A stretch of DNA of 64,000 nt from the NCBI GenBank assembly GCA_963834015.1, contig CAWIAG010000003.1, positions 62,001 to 126,000 on the forward strand, read 5' to 3'. The notes under the pieces are model-generated. The model was not told the DNA's origin. It saw only the letters and a program-made list of their open reading frames with translations, and did not search any database. Below, in pieces: positions 18,701 to 26,677 of the stretch. How positions within the stretch are numbered: the stretch's first letter is position 1; the number at the start of each line of letters is the position of its first letter. A program made the position numbers and the translations under genes. The DNA is from FEN-1297 sp963834015 (GTDB lineage: Bacteria; Bacteroidota; Ignavibacteria; Ignavibacteriales; Ignavibacteriaceae).

Positions 18701-19647
18701 AGGGAATTGTTTACAGGCATGGAAATGGCCCGGATAGTTGTGATTATTTAGGTGCACGCGATATTTGGGTATGGAACTATAAAGGTACCTACTATATGCA
18801 TTATGACGGTGCCGGCTTAAAGGGCTGGCTTGCTTGTTTGGCTGTAAGTAAAGATTTGGTGAACTGGTCGGTAAAGGGGCCTGTTTTAGAATTCGGTAAA
18901 CCGGGTAGTGACGATTGTGCTTCCGCTTCATATGGCACAGTTTATTTTGATGGATCCAAGTGGCACATGTTTTATTTAGGCACTCCTCATACTACTCCTG
19001 TACCCGACTATATTCCCGGGTTTCCCTACCTGACAATGAAGGCAGAAGGTAAGTCTGTAACAGGTCCATGGAATAAACGTTATGATATAAGACCCTTCTT
19101 ACCAACTCCCGGTACTTATAATTCGAGTACAGCAAGCCCGGGTTATATTGTTAAAAAAGGAAATGAATATCTTATGTTTTTTTCGGCTTCCACAGACGCT
19201 CCCAAAATTTATCGCACTCTCAGTATAGCCCGCACACATAGTCTTGATACTCCATGGAAACTGGACTCAAAACCTATATTCCCATCAGAAGAACAAGTGG
19301 AAAACTCGTCATTGTACTTCGAGAAATCCAATAACACTTATTTTATTTTTACCAACCATGTGGGTATAAAAGATGGATTGGAATACACGGATGCTATTTG
19401 GGTTTACTGGAGTAAAGACCTTAATAAATGGGACCCTGCAAACAAAGCAGTTGTATTGGATTCACAAAATTGTAAATGGTCTAAAAATATTATCGGTCTA
19501 CCTTCTGTTGTTCAGGTCGGGAGCCGTCTTGCAATATTTTATGATGGCAACGAAGCTTCCGAAATTCCGCCGGGTGTTAAAAGCCACATGAATCGGGATA
19601 TAGGTTTAGCATGGTTGAATCTACCATTAATCCCGCCGGTTAAATAA
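15778..19647 (+). CDS. GH78 alpha-L-rhamnosidase fused to a GH43-like propeller
   Basis: The 1289-residue secreted protein starts after a strong AAAGGAGGAAATAA ribosome site. Residues ~1-920 form a complete bacterial alpha-L-rhamnosidase: signal peptide, fibronectin-like and beta-jelly-roll domains (LSWYSESPERMQVQTAYQI), and an (alpha/alpha)6 barrel with DCPQRDERMGW (D498, probable general acid E504) and GATTIWELWNG (probable base E780). Residues ~950-1289 are a separate five-bladed propeller of the GH43/GH32/GH117 clan (ARDIWVWNYKGTYYMHYDG, KWHMFYLGTPHTT, GNEYLMFFSAS). The fusion suggests stepwise cleavage of a rhamnose residue and its neighbour. The next gene, a GH78 relative, starts 43 bases later. 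Confidence 0.88.
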   Translation: MKKFILSISLLLFSVFFTSLFAKNNGNIFQIKNLKCENLIDPLGIDVVSPRLSWYSESPERMQVQTAYQIIVASSIDKLKVNNGDLWDSKKIISDQSININYSGIKLTSEMQCFWKVKVWDNKGNESDWSRPAKWTMGLLNKSDWNASWIGLDKALGHDKPDTESTVLSARMLRKEFETNKTIKRATAYISGLGLFELYSNGKKISDQVLAPALSEYPKRSFYTTLDVTKNLSRGRNVFGVILGNGRFFAMRHTNPIGMLTYGFPKMIFRLNIEYTDNTHQNIVSDTTWKLTADGPITANNEYDGEVYDAGKELPGWNKVGFDDSKWLRAEIVSDPSEKLSAQMLEPIKVMQTIKPKSVKEIEPGSYIFDMGQNMVGWVSLKVRANKGTNIEMCFSETLKPDGELYTANLRSAKQTDIYIAKGGKLEKWEPRFTYHGFRYVRLKGYPGKPDLNTIEGKVVYNDIQTIGNFSSSNDILNKVYKNAYWGIRGNYRSIPTDCPQRDERMGWLGDRSMNSYGESFIFNNNSLYSKWMTDIADAQKENGSIPDVAPSYWQVYSDNMTWPSSIIIIPDNIYRQFGNIKVIADNYDVMKKWLYYMRDKYMKDYLLPKDTYGDWCMPPENPELIHSKDPGRITPGNFIGSTYFYHCLRIMEGNARLLNKNEDEKEFGLLADKIKDAINKTYLNVNSLYYANNTVTANALALSFGIPSEEIKSKVFENLVYKTIHDFNSHTSTGLVGGQWIMRTLTHNGNPELAVKIAANKDYPSWGFMAEHGATTIWELWNGNTADPAMNSGNHVMLLGDLIVWYYEDLAGIKSDPSSPAFKHIIMEPYPAGGLKFVKASYLSMYGQIKSEWHKSNNQFSWNINIPANTSATIYIPFEKDAVITENGIDVSKDDGIKFIKIENDRAVYEIGSGSYHFVSKTKKQSSVGFYEQSNGDKICKTSTKGSCITAANEIKTYQDNRPFAKYRLEAADQGIVYRHGNGPDSCDYLGARDIWVWNYKGTYYMHYDGAGLKGWLACLAVSKDLVNWSVKGPVLEFGKPGSDDCASASYGTVYFDGSKWHMFYLGTPHTTPVPDYIPGFPYLTMKAEGKSVTGPWNKRYDIRPFLPTPGTYNSSTASPGYIVKKGNEYLMFFSASTDAPKIYRTLSIARTHSLDTPWKLDSKPIFPSEEQVENSSLYFEKSNNTYFIFTNHVGIKDGLEYTDAIWVYWSKDLNKWDPANKAVVLDSQNCKWSKNIIGLPSVVQVGSRLAIFYDGNEASEIPPGVKSHMNRDIGLAWLNLPLIPPVK

Positions 19648-19689
19648 GACATTTGTTACATTTTACTTTTTAAAAGGTAATTACTAATT

Positions 19690-22209
19690 ATGAAAAACAT
19701 ATTAAAGATTGTCCTTTTTTTATTTACACTTGAATCAATAAACAGCGTAATTTTTGGCCAAAATAACCGGATCAGTGCAGGTTCTGCTATCGATGAACTA
19801 TATCCGTTTATTAATCTTAGTAACTTTACCGGTAAACAGCAAAGTGAATCGCCTGATCCGTTAGTATCGTATAGATGGGTAAATCCGAAAGCGACAAATG
19901 GATTGGAATTATATATTTTAAAACCAGTTAAAGTCAATACCGATAATTCTTCCTCGTTTTCGAATATTACTTCATTGATTGAAAAACAACAAGATGTAAC
20001 GGTATGGGGAACCGGTTCAATAATGGTTGATTTTGGTTGTGAGAATGCCGCATGGCTTGAGTTTGATTCGCCGGATCTAGCTGATTCCAATTCTATAGAG
20101 ATGAGTATCAGCGAATACAACGAACCGGCAATGGTTAATACAGGGGCAGAAAATCCTATAAAAACAAAGACGCCTGTAAAATATGGCAGAACATACCGCT
20201 TGGAATTGAATAAAGAATTATACGAAGGCGTACGTTTTGGATGGATTCATGTTCGGAAGTTCTCAAAACCGTGGCATATCACTGCGGTCAGACTGGTATG
20301 TCAGATTAAACCTTCAAACTATAATGGGAGTTTCTCATGCAGCGATACTCTATTAACACGAATTTGGTATACCGGAGCATATACTGTTAAATTGAATCTT
20401 CTGAAAGATTACTTTGGTGCCATCTTGATGGAACGCAGCGACAGATTTTCCTGGACAGGTGATTCCTACCCATCTCAGGCTGCCTCAATGGCTGCCTTCG
20501 CTAATTATGATTTTGTAAAAGCTAATTTAGAAAATACTTCCAAACAAAGTAACGGGATTGCAAGTTATCCTCTGTATTGGGTGCTGAGTCTTATCGACTA
20601 TTTTAATTATACCGGGGACACTGCAGCTATAGGGAAGTATTTGGAAAATGCATGCATGAAACTCGATATAGCTTATGGCCATTATGGAACTAACCCGACT
20701 CTAGGTTTCTTTGGTCATGATGAACGGTTAAGCGCCTGTTTTGAAAATCCCGAATCTCCGGAACCACAAAATGCCTATAAAATGCTTTCGATTAGAACAT
20801 GGCGCGAATTCGCAGCAGTTATGAAATCATATGGCCGGCCCGATCTCGAAAAAAAATATTGGGGATATGCCGATGAGAAAATTAAGCAGTTGAGGCAAAG
20901 CGTTAACTGGTATGGCACTTTCGGTATTCATGCTGAAGCTGATGCTGTCAATGCAGGTTTTACTAATGCAGAAGAACAAAATAATTTTTTTTCAAAAGAT
21001 TTTTCCGATCGGTTAAACCGACTTTCATATTCACCCTTTAATCAGTATTTCATTATCCGGGCTATGGCTGTAATGAATAAGTTCGATGATGCTATTTGTG
21101 CGGTAAAAGATTTATGGGGCGGACAGATAGAATACGGAGGTACAACCTTTTTCGAGGTTTACCGGCCTTGCTGGAACGAAATTATTGGTATTAATGGTGC
21201 GCCGGTAAATTGCCAAAACGGATACACAAGCCTGTGTCATCCCTGGAGTGCAGGGGTTACAAAATGGCTTACCGAAGAAATTTTAGGAATTAAACCCTCA
21301 AAACCCGGCTTTGATTCATATGAAATTTTACCTCATCTTGGCAAAACATTAACGAGTGTAGCAGGAAATGTTTTAACTCCTTACGGAAATATTAGTGCTG
21401 CTTTTAATGTAACAACTGGAGCTTGCAATATAATTGCACCTGAGGGCACTGTGGGCAGGATTGGTATTCCAAAAGCCGGGAAGAAAATAGTGACTATTAG
21501 CATAAATGGAAAAGTAGTATGGAGAGAAGCTAAAAAAAATAATATTAAAAGCAATATGCAGATTAATGAAGATATAAATTTTGTGTATTTCTCAGGCGTT
21601 CAGCCCGGTAAATATAATTTTTCCGTTTCATACAAGGGTATAACTTCGAAATACATCACACCACAGTGGAAATATGCCGGATCTTTTCTTAAGCAAGATT
21701 CTGTTACAAGCGGTAATTGGGGCGGAGTGTATGGTAAAGACGGCTATGCCTTATGTAATTATTCTGATTCAACAAACGATCTCCGTAAGCTGCCGTGGTA
21801 TGTCGCTTCTGTAAATTACAATAAAAATATTAACTGCCACTGGGCTGAAGGAGTTTATGATAAAAGGGCGCCGGCTGCAAGTGCTGAGAATAATTTTCCG
21901 CGGAATATCGGGTGCATCCACACGAATGATCCGGTTGCCTGTGAACAAACAATGACAGTGGATATCAATGTTTCAAAACAACATTCCTACAGGGTAGCCC
22001 TTTATTTTGTTGATTGGGACAATAAAGCAAGGCGTACAGCAGTAGAAATGTTTGATTTGCAAACTAAAAAATTACTGACTCCCGAGAAAATTGTTGCTGA
22101 CTATCGAGGCGGAAAATATCTTGTTTTTAAATATGATAAATCTGTTCGATTTAGAATCGATCAGGTTCGCGGTGTAAATGCTTCATTGTGTGGAATTTTC
22201 TTTGATTGA
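19690..22209 (+). CDS. GH78-related rhamnosidase-like protein with altered acid motif
   Basis: This 839-residue protein has a signal peptide (ending VIFGQ). An N-terminal sandwich precedes an (alpha/alpha)6 barrel at about 210-560 and a rhamnosidase C-terminal sandwich (GITKWL-like, LTPYGNISAAF). The usual DCPQRDERxGW motif is replaced by MERSDRFSWTGD (E248 to D258), so the general-acid Glu becomes Asp251. The base motif survives as GGTTFFE (E489). The C-terminal ~170 residues add a malectin- or NPCBM-like domain (YRVALYFVDWDNKARR). It may be a rhamnosidase variant or act on another deoxy sugar or uronic acid. It follows the rhamnosidase fusion in the same unit. Confidence 0.7.
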   Translation: MKNILKIVLFLFTLESINSVIFGQNNRISAGSAIDELYPFINLSNFTGKQQSESPDPLVSYRWVNPKATNGLELYILKPVKVNTDNSSSFSNITSLIEKQQDVTVWGTGSIMVDFGCENAAWLEFDSPDLADSNSIEMSISEYNEPAMVNTGAENPIKTKTPVKYGRTYRLELNKELYEGVRFGWIHVRKFSKPWHITAVRLVCQIKPSNYNGSFSCSDTLLTRIWYTGAYTVKLNLLKDYFGAILMERSDRFSWTGDSYPSQAASMAAFANYDFVKANLENTSKQSNGIASYPLYWVLSLIDYFNYTGDTAAIGKYLENACMKLDIAYGHYGTNPTLGFFGHDERLSACFENPESPEPQNAYKMLSIRTWREFAAVMKSYGRPDLEKKYWGYADEKIKQLRQSVNWYGTFGIHAEADAVNAGFTNAEEQNNFFSKDFSDRLNRLSYSPFNQYFIIRAMAVMNKFDDAICAVKDLWGGQIEYGGTTFFEVYRPCWNEIIGINGAPVNCQNGYTSLCHPWSAGVTKWLTEEILGIKPSKPGFDSYEILPHLGKTLTSVAGNVLTPYGNISAAFNVTTGACNIIAPEGTVGRIGIPKAGKKIVTISINGKVVWREAKKNNIKSNMQINEDINFVYFSGVQPGKYNFSVSYKGITSKYITPQWKYAGSFLKQDSVTSGNWGGVYGKDGYALCNYSDSTNDLRKLPWYVASVNYNKNINCHWAEGVYDKRAPAASAENNFPRNIGCIHTNDPVACEQTMTVDINVSKQHSYRVALYFVDWDNKARRTAVEMFDLQTKKLLTPEKIVADYRGGKYLVFKYDKSVRFRIDQVRGVNASLCGIFFD

Positions 22210-22432
22210 TCATTAAGCGTTCCTCAATTAATTATATTAAAATGCTAAACAATACGCACCGAAACCAATTTAATTTCTGCAATAGCAAAAGTTAACATTC
22301 CCTCTATCAATTTATTACATTCCTATTAATTACAGTTTAACAAAATTTCAAACGAATGTTCAGCTTCTATTAATTTTTAACGAACTCGAAAATAAATACA
22401 GTTATCTTAAAACATATTTTTAAAGGAAGAAA

Positions 22433-22981
22433 ATGAATAAACAATTTTTTAACACACGATTTATGGTTATAACCTTGACAATTCTAATAACTTCAGCACT
22501 ACGGTTTTTGCCTCATTATCCTAACTTTACTCCCGTAGCAGGAATTGCATTGTTCGGCGGCACATACTTTTCAAATAAAAAAGTAGCCTTTATTATTCCA
22601 TTTGCAGCAATGTTTCTTTCGGATATTGTTTTGGGCTTTCATTCAACAATGTGGGCAGTATATTTAAGTTTTGCTCTGATTGTAATGATTGGATTTTTAT
22701 TAAAAAAAGGCAAGCGGGTCTCTAATATTTTACTGGCATCAGTAGCTTCATCGGTTTTATTCTTTTTTATTACAAATTTTGCTTTTTGGCTAACCGGAGG
22801 AACTTATCCATTGAGTTTTCCAGGTTTAACCGAATGTTATATTGCAGCTATTCCTTTTTTCCATTATACAATGTTAGGCGACTTATTTTATGTCGGAATA
22901 TTCTTTGGTGCATTTGAATTATTGCAATTAAAACTTCCTATTCTTGCAGAAGCATCACTTTCTCCAAGGGAAATCAGATGA
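22433..22981 (+). CDS. DUF6580-like membrane protein, putative transporter component
   Basis: The 182-residue protein has about five hydrophobic helices, a FTPVAGIALFGGTYF segment after the first helix and AAMFLSDIVLGFHSTMW. This is the pattern of DUF6580 proteins, small integral membrane proteins thought to be transport components, possibly for cobamides. It begins after a good AAAGGAAGAAA ribosome site. Its stop overlaps the start of the broken methyltransferase gene, and the corrinoid protein follows, so a role in supplying cobamide is attractive. That role is inference from neighbours only. No cobalamin riboswitch was found in the 223 bases before it. Confidence 0.6.
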   Translation: MNKQFFNTRFMVITLTILITSALRFLPHYPNFTPVAGIALFGGTYFSNKKVAFIIPFAAMFLSDIVLGFHSTMWAVYLSFALIVMIGFLLKKGKRVSNILLASVASSVLFFFITNFAFWLTGGTYPLSFPGLTECYIAAIPFFHYTMLGDLFYVGIFFGAFELLQLKLPILAEASLSPREIR

Positions 22982-23378
22982 AATTTAATACTCTAACCAT
23001 CAATAAGAGCGCAGATCTGATTTTTGGTTTTGCTCCCAATCCGGTGACTAATCGCCGGGGACTTAATATAGGTGGTGGTATTGTTTATCCGGAATCAAAT
23101 TTTACTCTGCATCAATGTCAGTTAATAATACTACGCTTCCGGAAATTACAATTCAATATAAAGACATTATAACTGATGCTTTGAATAGGGCCTTACACCT
23201 TGAAGCTCCGGGTTTAATTTTTGAATTTGAAACTTTGATAGAAAATCGGGAGATTACCCGGATCGATTCGCTACGCAGCGAAATTGAATCAATACCGGTT
23301 AATGAAAGCGTATTTGTTGAAGAAATAATTGCTGAGATACAAACAGCGAAATTTATTCCTTCTGAATATGGATTATAA
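22978..23378 (+). pseudogene. Broken, shortened MtaB-like corrinoid methyltransferase gene
   Basis: The ATG at 22978 overlaps the upstream stop (ATGA). The first ~43 codons read SADLIFGFAPNPVTNRRGLNIGGGIVYPES, the conserved start of methanol:corrinoid methyltransferase MtaB relatives. Near 23108-23116 a single-base shift moves the match to another frame, where MSVNNTTLPEITIQYKDII and LEAPGLIFEFETL continue the family. The text then jumps to what looks like the C-terminus (KFIPSEYGL, stop at 23376-23378). The family is usually about 450 residues, and only ~130 codons remain, so most of the barrel is deleted. The neighbouring corrinoid-protein gene is intact. The substrate-specific methyltransferase of that pair therefore appears lost, or its role passed to the URO-D proteins. 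Confidence 0.7.
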
Positions 23379-23421
23379 TAAAAACATTAAAATTGATTTA
23401 AAACAATAGAAAGGTAAATAT

Positions 23422-24090
23422 ATGGAAGAGCTATTAGAAAGATTAATGAATTGTGTAGAATCAGGGAAAATTAATAAGACATCCCCTTTTCCTGCTTCAC
23501 TTAAAGGCCAGGATGGCGCGGATGAACTCTGTAAATTAGCTCTGGATCAGGGCATAAAACCTCAGGTTATTCTGAATGAAGCATTGATTACCGGAATGGC
23601 TAAAATCGGTGAGAAGTTTTCTACCGGTAGGGCATTTGTGCCTGAAATGTTAATCTCTGCAAGAGCAATGACGGCGGCTATGAAACATCTCAAACCTTTC
23701 TTCACAAGTGGAGAAATAAAAAAGAAAGGCACCTTTGTTCTTGGAACGGTATCCGGTGATCTTCATGATATAGGGAAAAATATAGTATCCATGACAATAG
23801 AAGGTTCCGGTTGGGAGATTATTGATCTTGGTGTTGATGTTTCGGCTGAAAAATTTATAGAAGCTATAGATAAATACCCGGATTGTGTTGTAGGACTTTC
23901 AGCCCTTTTAACAACAACCATGGCAAATATGGAAACAATTGTTCAGCAGATAAGGAATAAATATCCGGATAAAGTAATACTTGTTGGCGGGGCACCTCTA
24001 TCTCAAGAATTCTGCAATAAAATTGGCGCAAGCTTTTATTCTCCTGATCCACAGGGCGCTGTTGAATATCTGAAAAAGATTGCCGCCTGA
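23422..24090 (+). CDS. Corrinoid (B12-binding) methyl-carrier protein, MtaC/MtbC type
   Basis: The 222-residue cytosolic protein has the two domains of methyltransferase corrinoid proteins. A four-helix cap lies at about 10-95 (ALDQGIKPQVILNEALITGMAKIGEKF, FVPEMLISARAM). A Rossmann-like B12 domain follows with D113-L-H115-D-I-G118 supplying the cobalt-ligating histidine, then GLSALLTTTM and LVGGAPLS. It carries a methyl group on cobalt between a donor-specific enzyme and an acceptor enzyme. It is followed by two URO-D methyltransferases and preceded by the broken mtaB-like gene, so the operon is a typical three-part methyl-transfer unit whose MtaB part is damaged. An AAAGG ribosome site precedes the start. 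Confidence 0.87.
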   Translation: MEELLERLMNCVESGKINKTSPFPASLKGQDGADELCKLALDQGIKPQVILNEALITGMAKIGEKFSTGRAFVPEMLISARAMTAAMKHLKPFFTSGEIKKKGTFVLGTVSGDLHDIGKNIVSMTIEGSGWEIIDLGVDVSAEKFIEAIDKYPDCVVGLSALLTTTMANMETIVQQIRNKYPDKVILVGGAPLSQEFCNKIGASFYSPDPQGAVEYLKKIAA

Positions 24091-24261
24091 ATTAAATATT
24101 ATAATTTATAACATTAAAAAATGTAAAAAGATAGGGCGAAAATACAAATAATAATTTTAATAAATGGGATGAATTGATTTACCGGTCTGATCGATGGTTT
24201 ACCATTCGGTTATTCTAATAATTTATCGTATTTAATTTAAATAGAAGTTGGAGTAACAAAT

Positions 24262-25395
24262 ATGAATTCAAGAGAACGTATTTTCAGCGCTTTTGAAAAG
24301 AAAGGTTATGACAGGATACCCGTTAAACATGAAGGGACACCGGAGATAAACAAGATGATAATGGATCATTTTGGTTTGTTTAATATGGAACAACTTTTAA
24401 TGGTGGTAGGAGATGATTTTCGTTATATCGAACCCAAATATATCGGTCCGGAACTCCGCTCATTTTCTGACGGCAGCATCGAGGGATATTGGGGTGAACA
24501 TTATAAATATAAAGAATTTGGTGGCGGTAAATACCTGGAAGCCAGCTACTTGCCTTTTGCAAACGTTAACTCATTGGATGATTTAGACCGCTCGCATTTT
24601 CCGGTTGCAGATTGGTTCGATTATTCAACAGTTAAATCTCAATGTGAACTGATTAGAGGCAGGGGTTATGCCGTATGTTTCGGTACTGCCGGTGATATGG
24701 ATTTTATAAATAGTATTGCACGCGCCCGCGGGACTGAACAGGTACTTCTTGATTTAATAACAGATGATCCTGTCTATCTGGAAATTATGGATGCCCGTTT
24801 CAGATTTTACTATGAAATGCATGAAAAGGTTCTTCAGGCTGCAAATGGCTTAATAGATTTTACACATATAGGAGAAGATCTCGGTACTCAGACCGGGCCC
24901 GTGATCGGTATGAATATTTTCGAACAACACTTTGCTCCAAAATTTGGTGCTTATTTTGATATGGTACACAGTTATGGTGCTAAAACTATGATGCATATGT
25001 GCGGTCATGTAAGGGAGTTTCTTCCCAGGCTCAGTGAACTCGGTCTGGATGTTTATGATGTTGTGCAACCCACCGCTCCGGAAATGGATATCAGCAGGTT
25101 GAAAAATGATTTCGGCGAACGATTAACTTTTTGTGGTAGTGTTAGTGTTCAGACAATAATTCCTTTTGGAACTGTCTCGGAAGTTGAACAGGAAATTAAG
25201 CGGCGCTTGGAGCTCTTTCCAAAAGGAGGACTTTTTCTGGGACCGACTCATGCCATTCAGGTTGGCTCACCCATTGAAAATATTATTGCCCTGTATCAGG
25301 CAGCAGGGAGCCTTGTAGAAAATATTGACGAAACTATTTTGTCAGTCGGTTCAAAAGAAGAAAAGTCCAAAATTAACATGTCAAAATTATTCTAA
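24262..25395 (+). CDS. URO-D/MtaA-like corrinoid methyltransferase
   Basis: This 377-residue member of the uroporphyrinogen-decarboxylase superfamily begins MNSRERIFSAFEKKGYDRIPV after a GGAGTAAC ribosome site. The likely metal site is H245-x-C247 (MHMCGH) plus H330 (GPTHAIQ). The second cysteine seen in the paralogue at 2082 is a Pro/Thr here (VVQPTAPEMD). It lies 171 bases after the corrinoid protein and 23 bases before a third paralogue. It is therefore probably a methyltransferase working with that corrinoid protein, either taking methyl groups from an O-methylated substrate or passing them to an acceptor. Heme biosynthesis is unlikely from the context. Confidence 0.78.
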   Translation: MNSRERIFSAFEKKGYDRIPVKHEGTPEINKMIMDHFGLFNMEQLLMVVGDDFRYIEPKYIGPELRSFSDGSIEGYWGEHYKYKEFGGGKYLEASYLPFANVNSLDDLDRSHFPVADWFDYSTVKSQCELIRGRGYAVCFGTAGDMDFINSIARARGTEQVLLDLITDDPVYLEIMDARFRFYYEMHEKVLQAANGLIDFTHIGEDLGTQTGPVIGMNIFEQHFAPKFGAYFDMVHSYGAKTMMHMCGHVREFLPRLSELGLDVYDVVQPTAPEMDISRLKNDFGERLTFCGSVSVQTIIPFGTVSEVEQEIKRRLELFPKGGLFLGPTHAIQVGSPIENIIALYQAAGSLVENIDETILSVGSKEEKSKINMSKLF

Positions 25396-25418
25396 GATAA
25401 ATTAATATGGAGAGAAAT

Positions 25419-26519
25419 ATGAATTCAAAAGAAAGAGTGTTCAGGTCTTTAAAGAAAAAAGATGGTTTCCCGGATAGAATCCCGATCCAATTCGACTTAT
25501 GTAAACAACTGACAAATGAGTTTGGGAAAGAAATGAGAATAATTCCTGATTATACCCTTTCATACTACGAAGACCTGACTTATAGAATATCAGCAAATGA
25601 AATCCGTACAAAATTAGGGAGTGACGTGGTTGTTGTGGGAGGAGCTGTTGCTAATGATTATACTCCTGAAATCATCAGGGATGACATAACTAAAAATGAA
25701 TTTGGTATGCATATGAAGCCTACTCCTCTCTATGTAGAAGTGGTTAAATGTCCGCTCGACAATGCCGGGTCAGTTACCGATATTGAAAATTATAAAATGC
25801 CGGATGCTTATGCTCCCGGAAGATTTGAAAAAGCAAAAAAAGATATAGATAAATATGGGGAAAATTTTTTTGTTATTGGTGATGTGGAAATAACTATTTT
25901 TGAATTGGCCTGGCATCTGACCGGTCTGGAAAAATACCTCTTGGGAATGATGTGCGAAGAACCCTGGATAGAAAAATTGAATGACAAAGTTGAGGATTGG
26001 AGTACAGGATTAGCACTGCAGCTTGTAAAAGCCGGTGTGGATGCTATTTGGTTAGGGGAAGATCTTGGGAGTCAGACGTCAACTCTCATCTCACCGGAAA
26101 CTTGGAGAAATTCATTCAAACCTCGTCATAAAAGAATGATAGAAAAATTAAAACAAGAGAATCCCGAAATTATTATTATTATGCACTCCGACGGTGCTGT
26201 TTCACCGCTTATTGATGATTTTATAGAAATCGGAGTAGACGTTTATAACCCGGTTCAACCGAATGTTGCAGGTTCTGACCCCCTGGAACTTAAAAAGAGA
26301 TATGGTGATAGGATTAGTTTTTTCGGAGGCATTGATCAACAAATTTTATTGCCGAGCGGCGACATAGAAAAAATTAACGAAGAAATTCAATTAAGAATAC
26401 AGATACTGGGAAAAAATAGAGGATACTTATTAGCCCCTGCACATATACTTCAGACAGATGTATCGACAAGAACGGTAAAGGAGATGATTAAGGCTGCTTT
26501 TAAATATGGCAATTATTAA
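25419..26519 (+). CDS. URO-D-like methyltransferase lacking the zinc-site cysteine
   Basis: The frame is open from an ATG at 25407, but the ATG at 25419 has a GGAGAG ribosome site five bases before it and gives the family start MNSKERVF, so I place the start there (366 residues). The fold is the same URO-D barrel, with FFVIGDVEITIFELAWHLTG and VWLGEDLGSQTS-like strands. The metal motif reads H256-S-D258, so the expected cysteine is Asp. H342 (PAHILQ) is kept. This suggests a different metal, a different substrate or a partner role to the gene just upstream (23 bases away). It ends the corrinoid operon. Confidence 0.75.
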   Translation: MNSKERVFRSLKKKDGFPDRIPIQFDLCKQLTNEFGKEMRIIPDYTLSYYEDLTYRISANEIRTKLGSDVVVVGGAVANDYTPEIIRDDITKNEFGMHMKPTPLYVEVVKCPLDNAGSVTDIENYKMPDAYAPGRFEKAKKDIDKYGENFFVIGDVEITIFELAWHLTGLEKYLLGMMCEEPWIEKLNDKVEDWSTGLALQLVKAGVDAIWLGEDLGSQTSTLISPETWRNSFKPRHKRMIEKLKQENPEIIIIMHSDGAVSPLIDDFIEIGVDVYNPVQPNVAGSDPLELKKRYGDRISFFGGIDQQILLPSGDIEKINEEIQLRIQILGKNRGYLLAPAHILQTDVSTRTVKEMIKAAFKYGNY

Positions 26520-26677
26520 TCCAATTCAGTTAACATAAGTTATTTGGGGCTGTAATGAAAATATAAAACAGGCAATAGTGAATTTGACAGAAACTCAAAG
26601 TGCAGCTGTATTTGTCAAATCAACATAATACTCATTATAAAATCAGTACCGATAAAAGTATAAAAGAATAAATATAT

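Noticed and set aside
22210..22432. Possible cobalamin riboswitch before the DUF6580 gene
   Set aside because: No B12-box-like sequence or compact GC-rich helices were found; the gap is plain AT-rich DNA.
26582..26620. Inverted repeat ATTTGAC ... GTCAAAT after the corrinoid operon
   Set aside because: Only 7 paired bases with a 25-base spacer and no U-run; too weak to call a terminator or operator.
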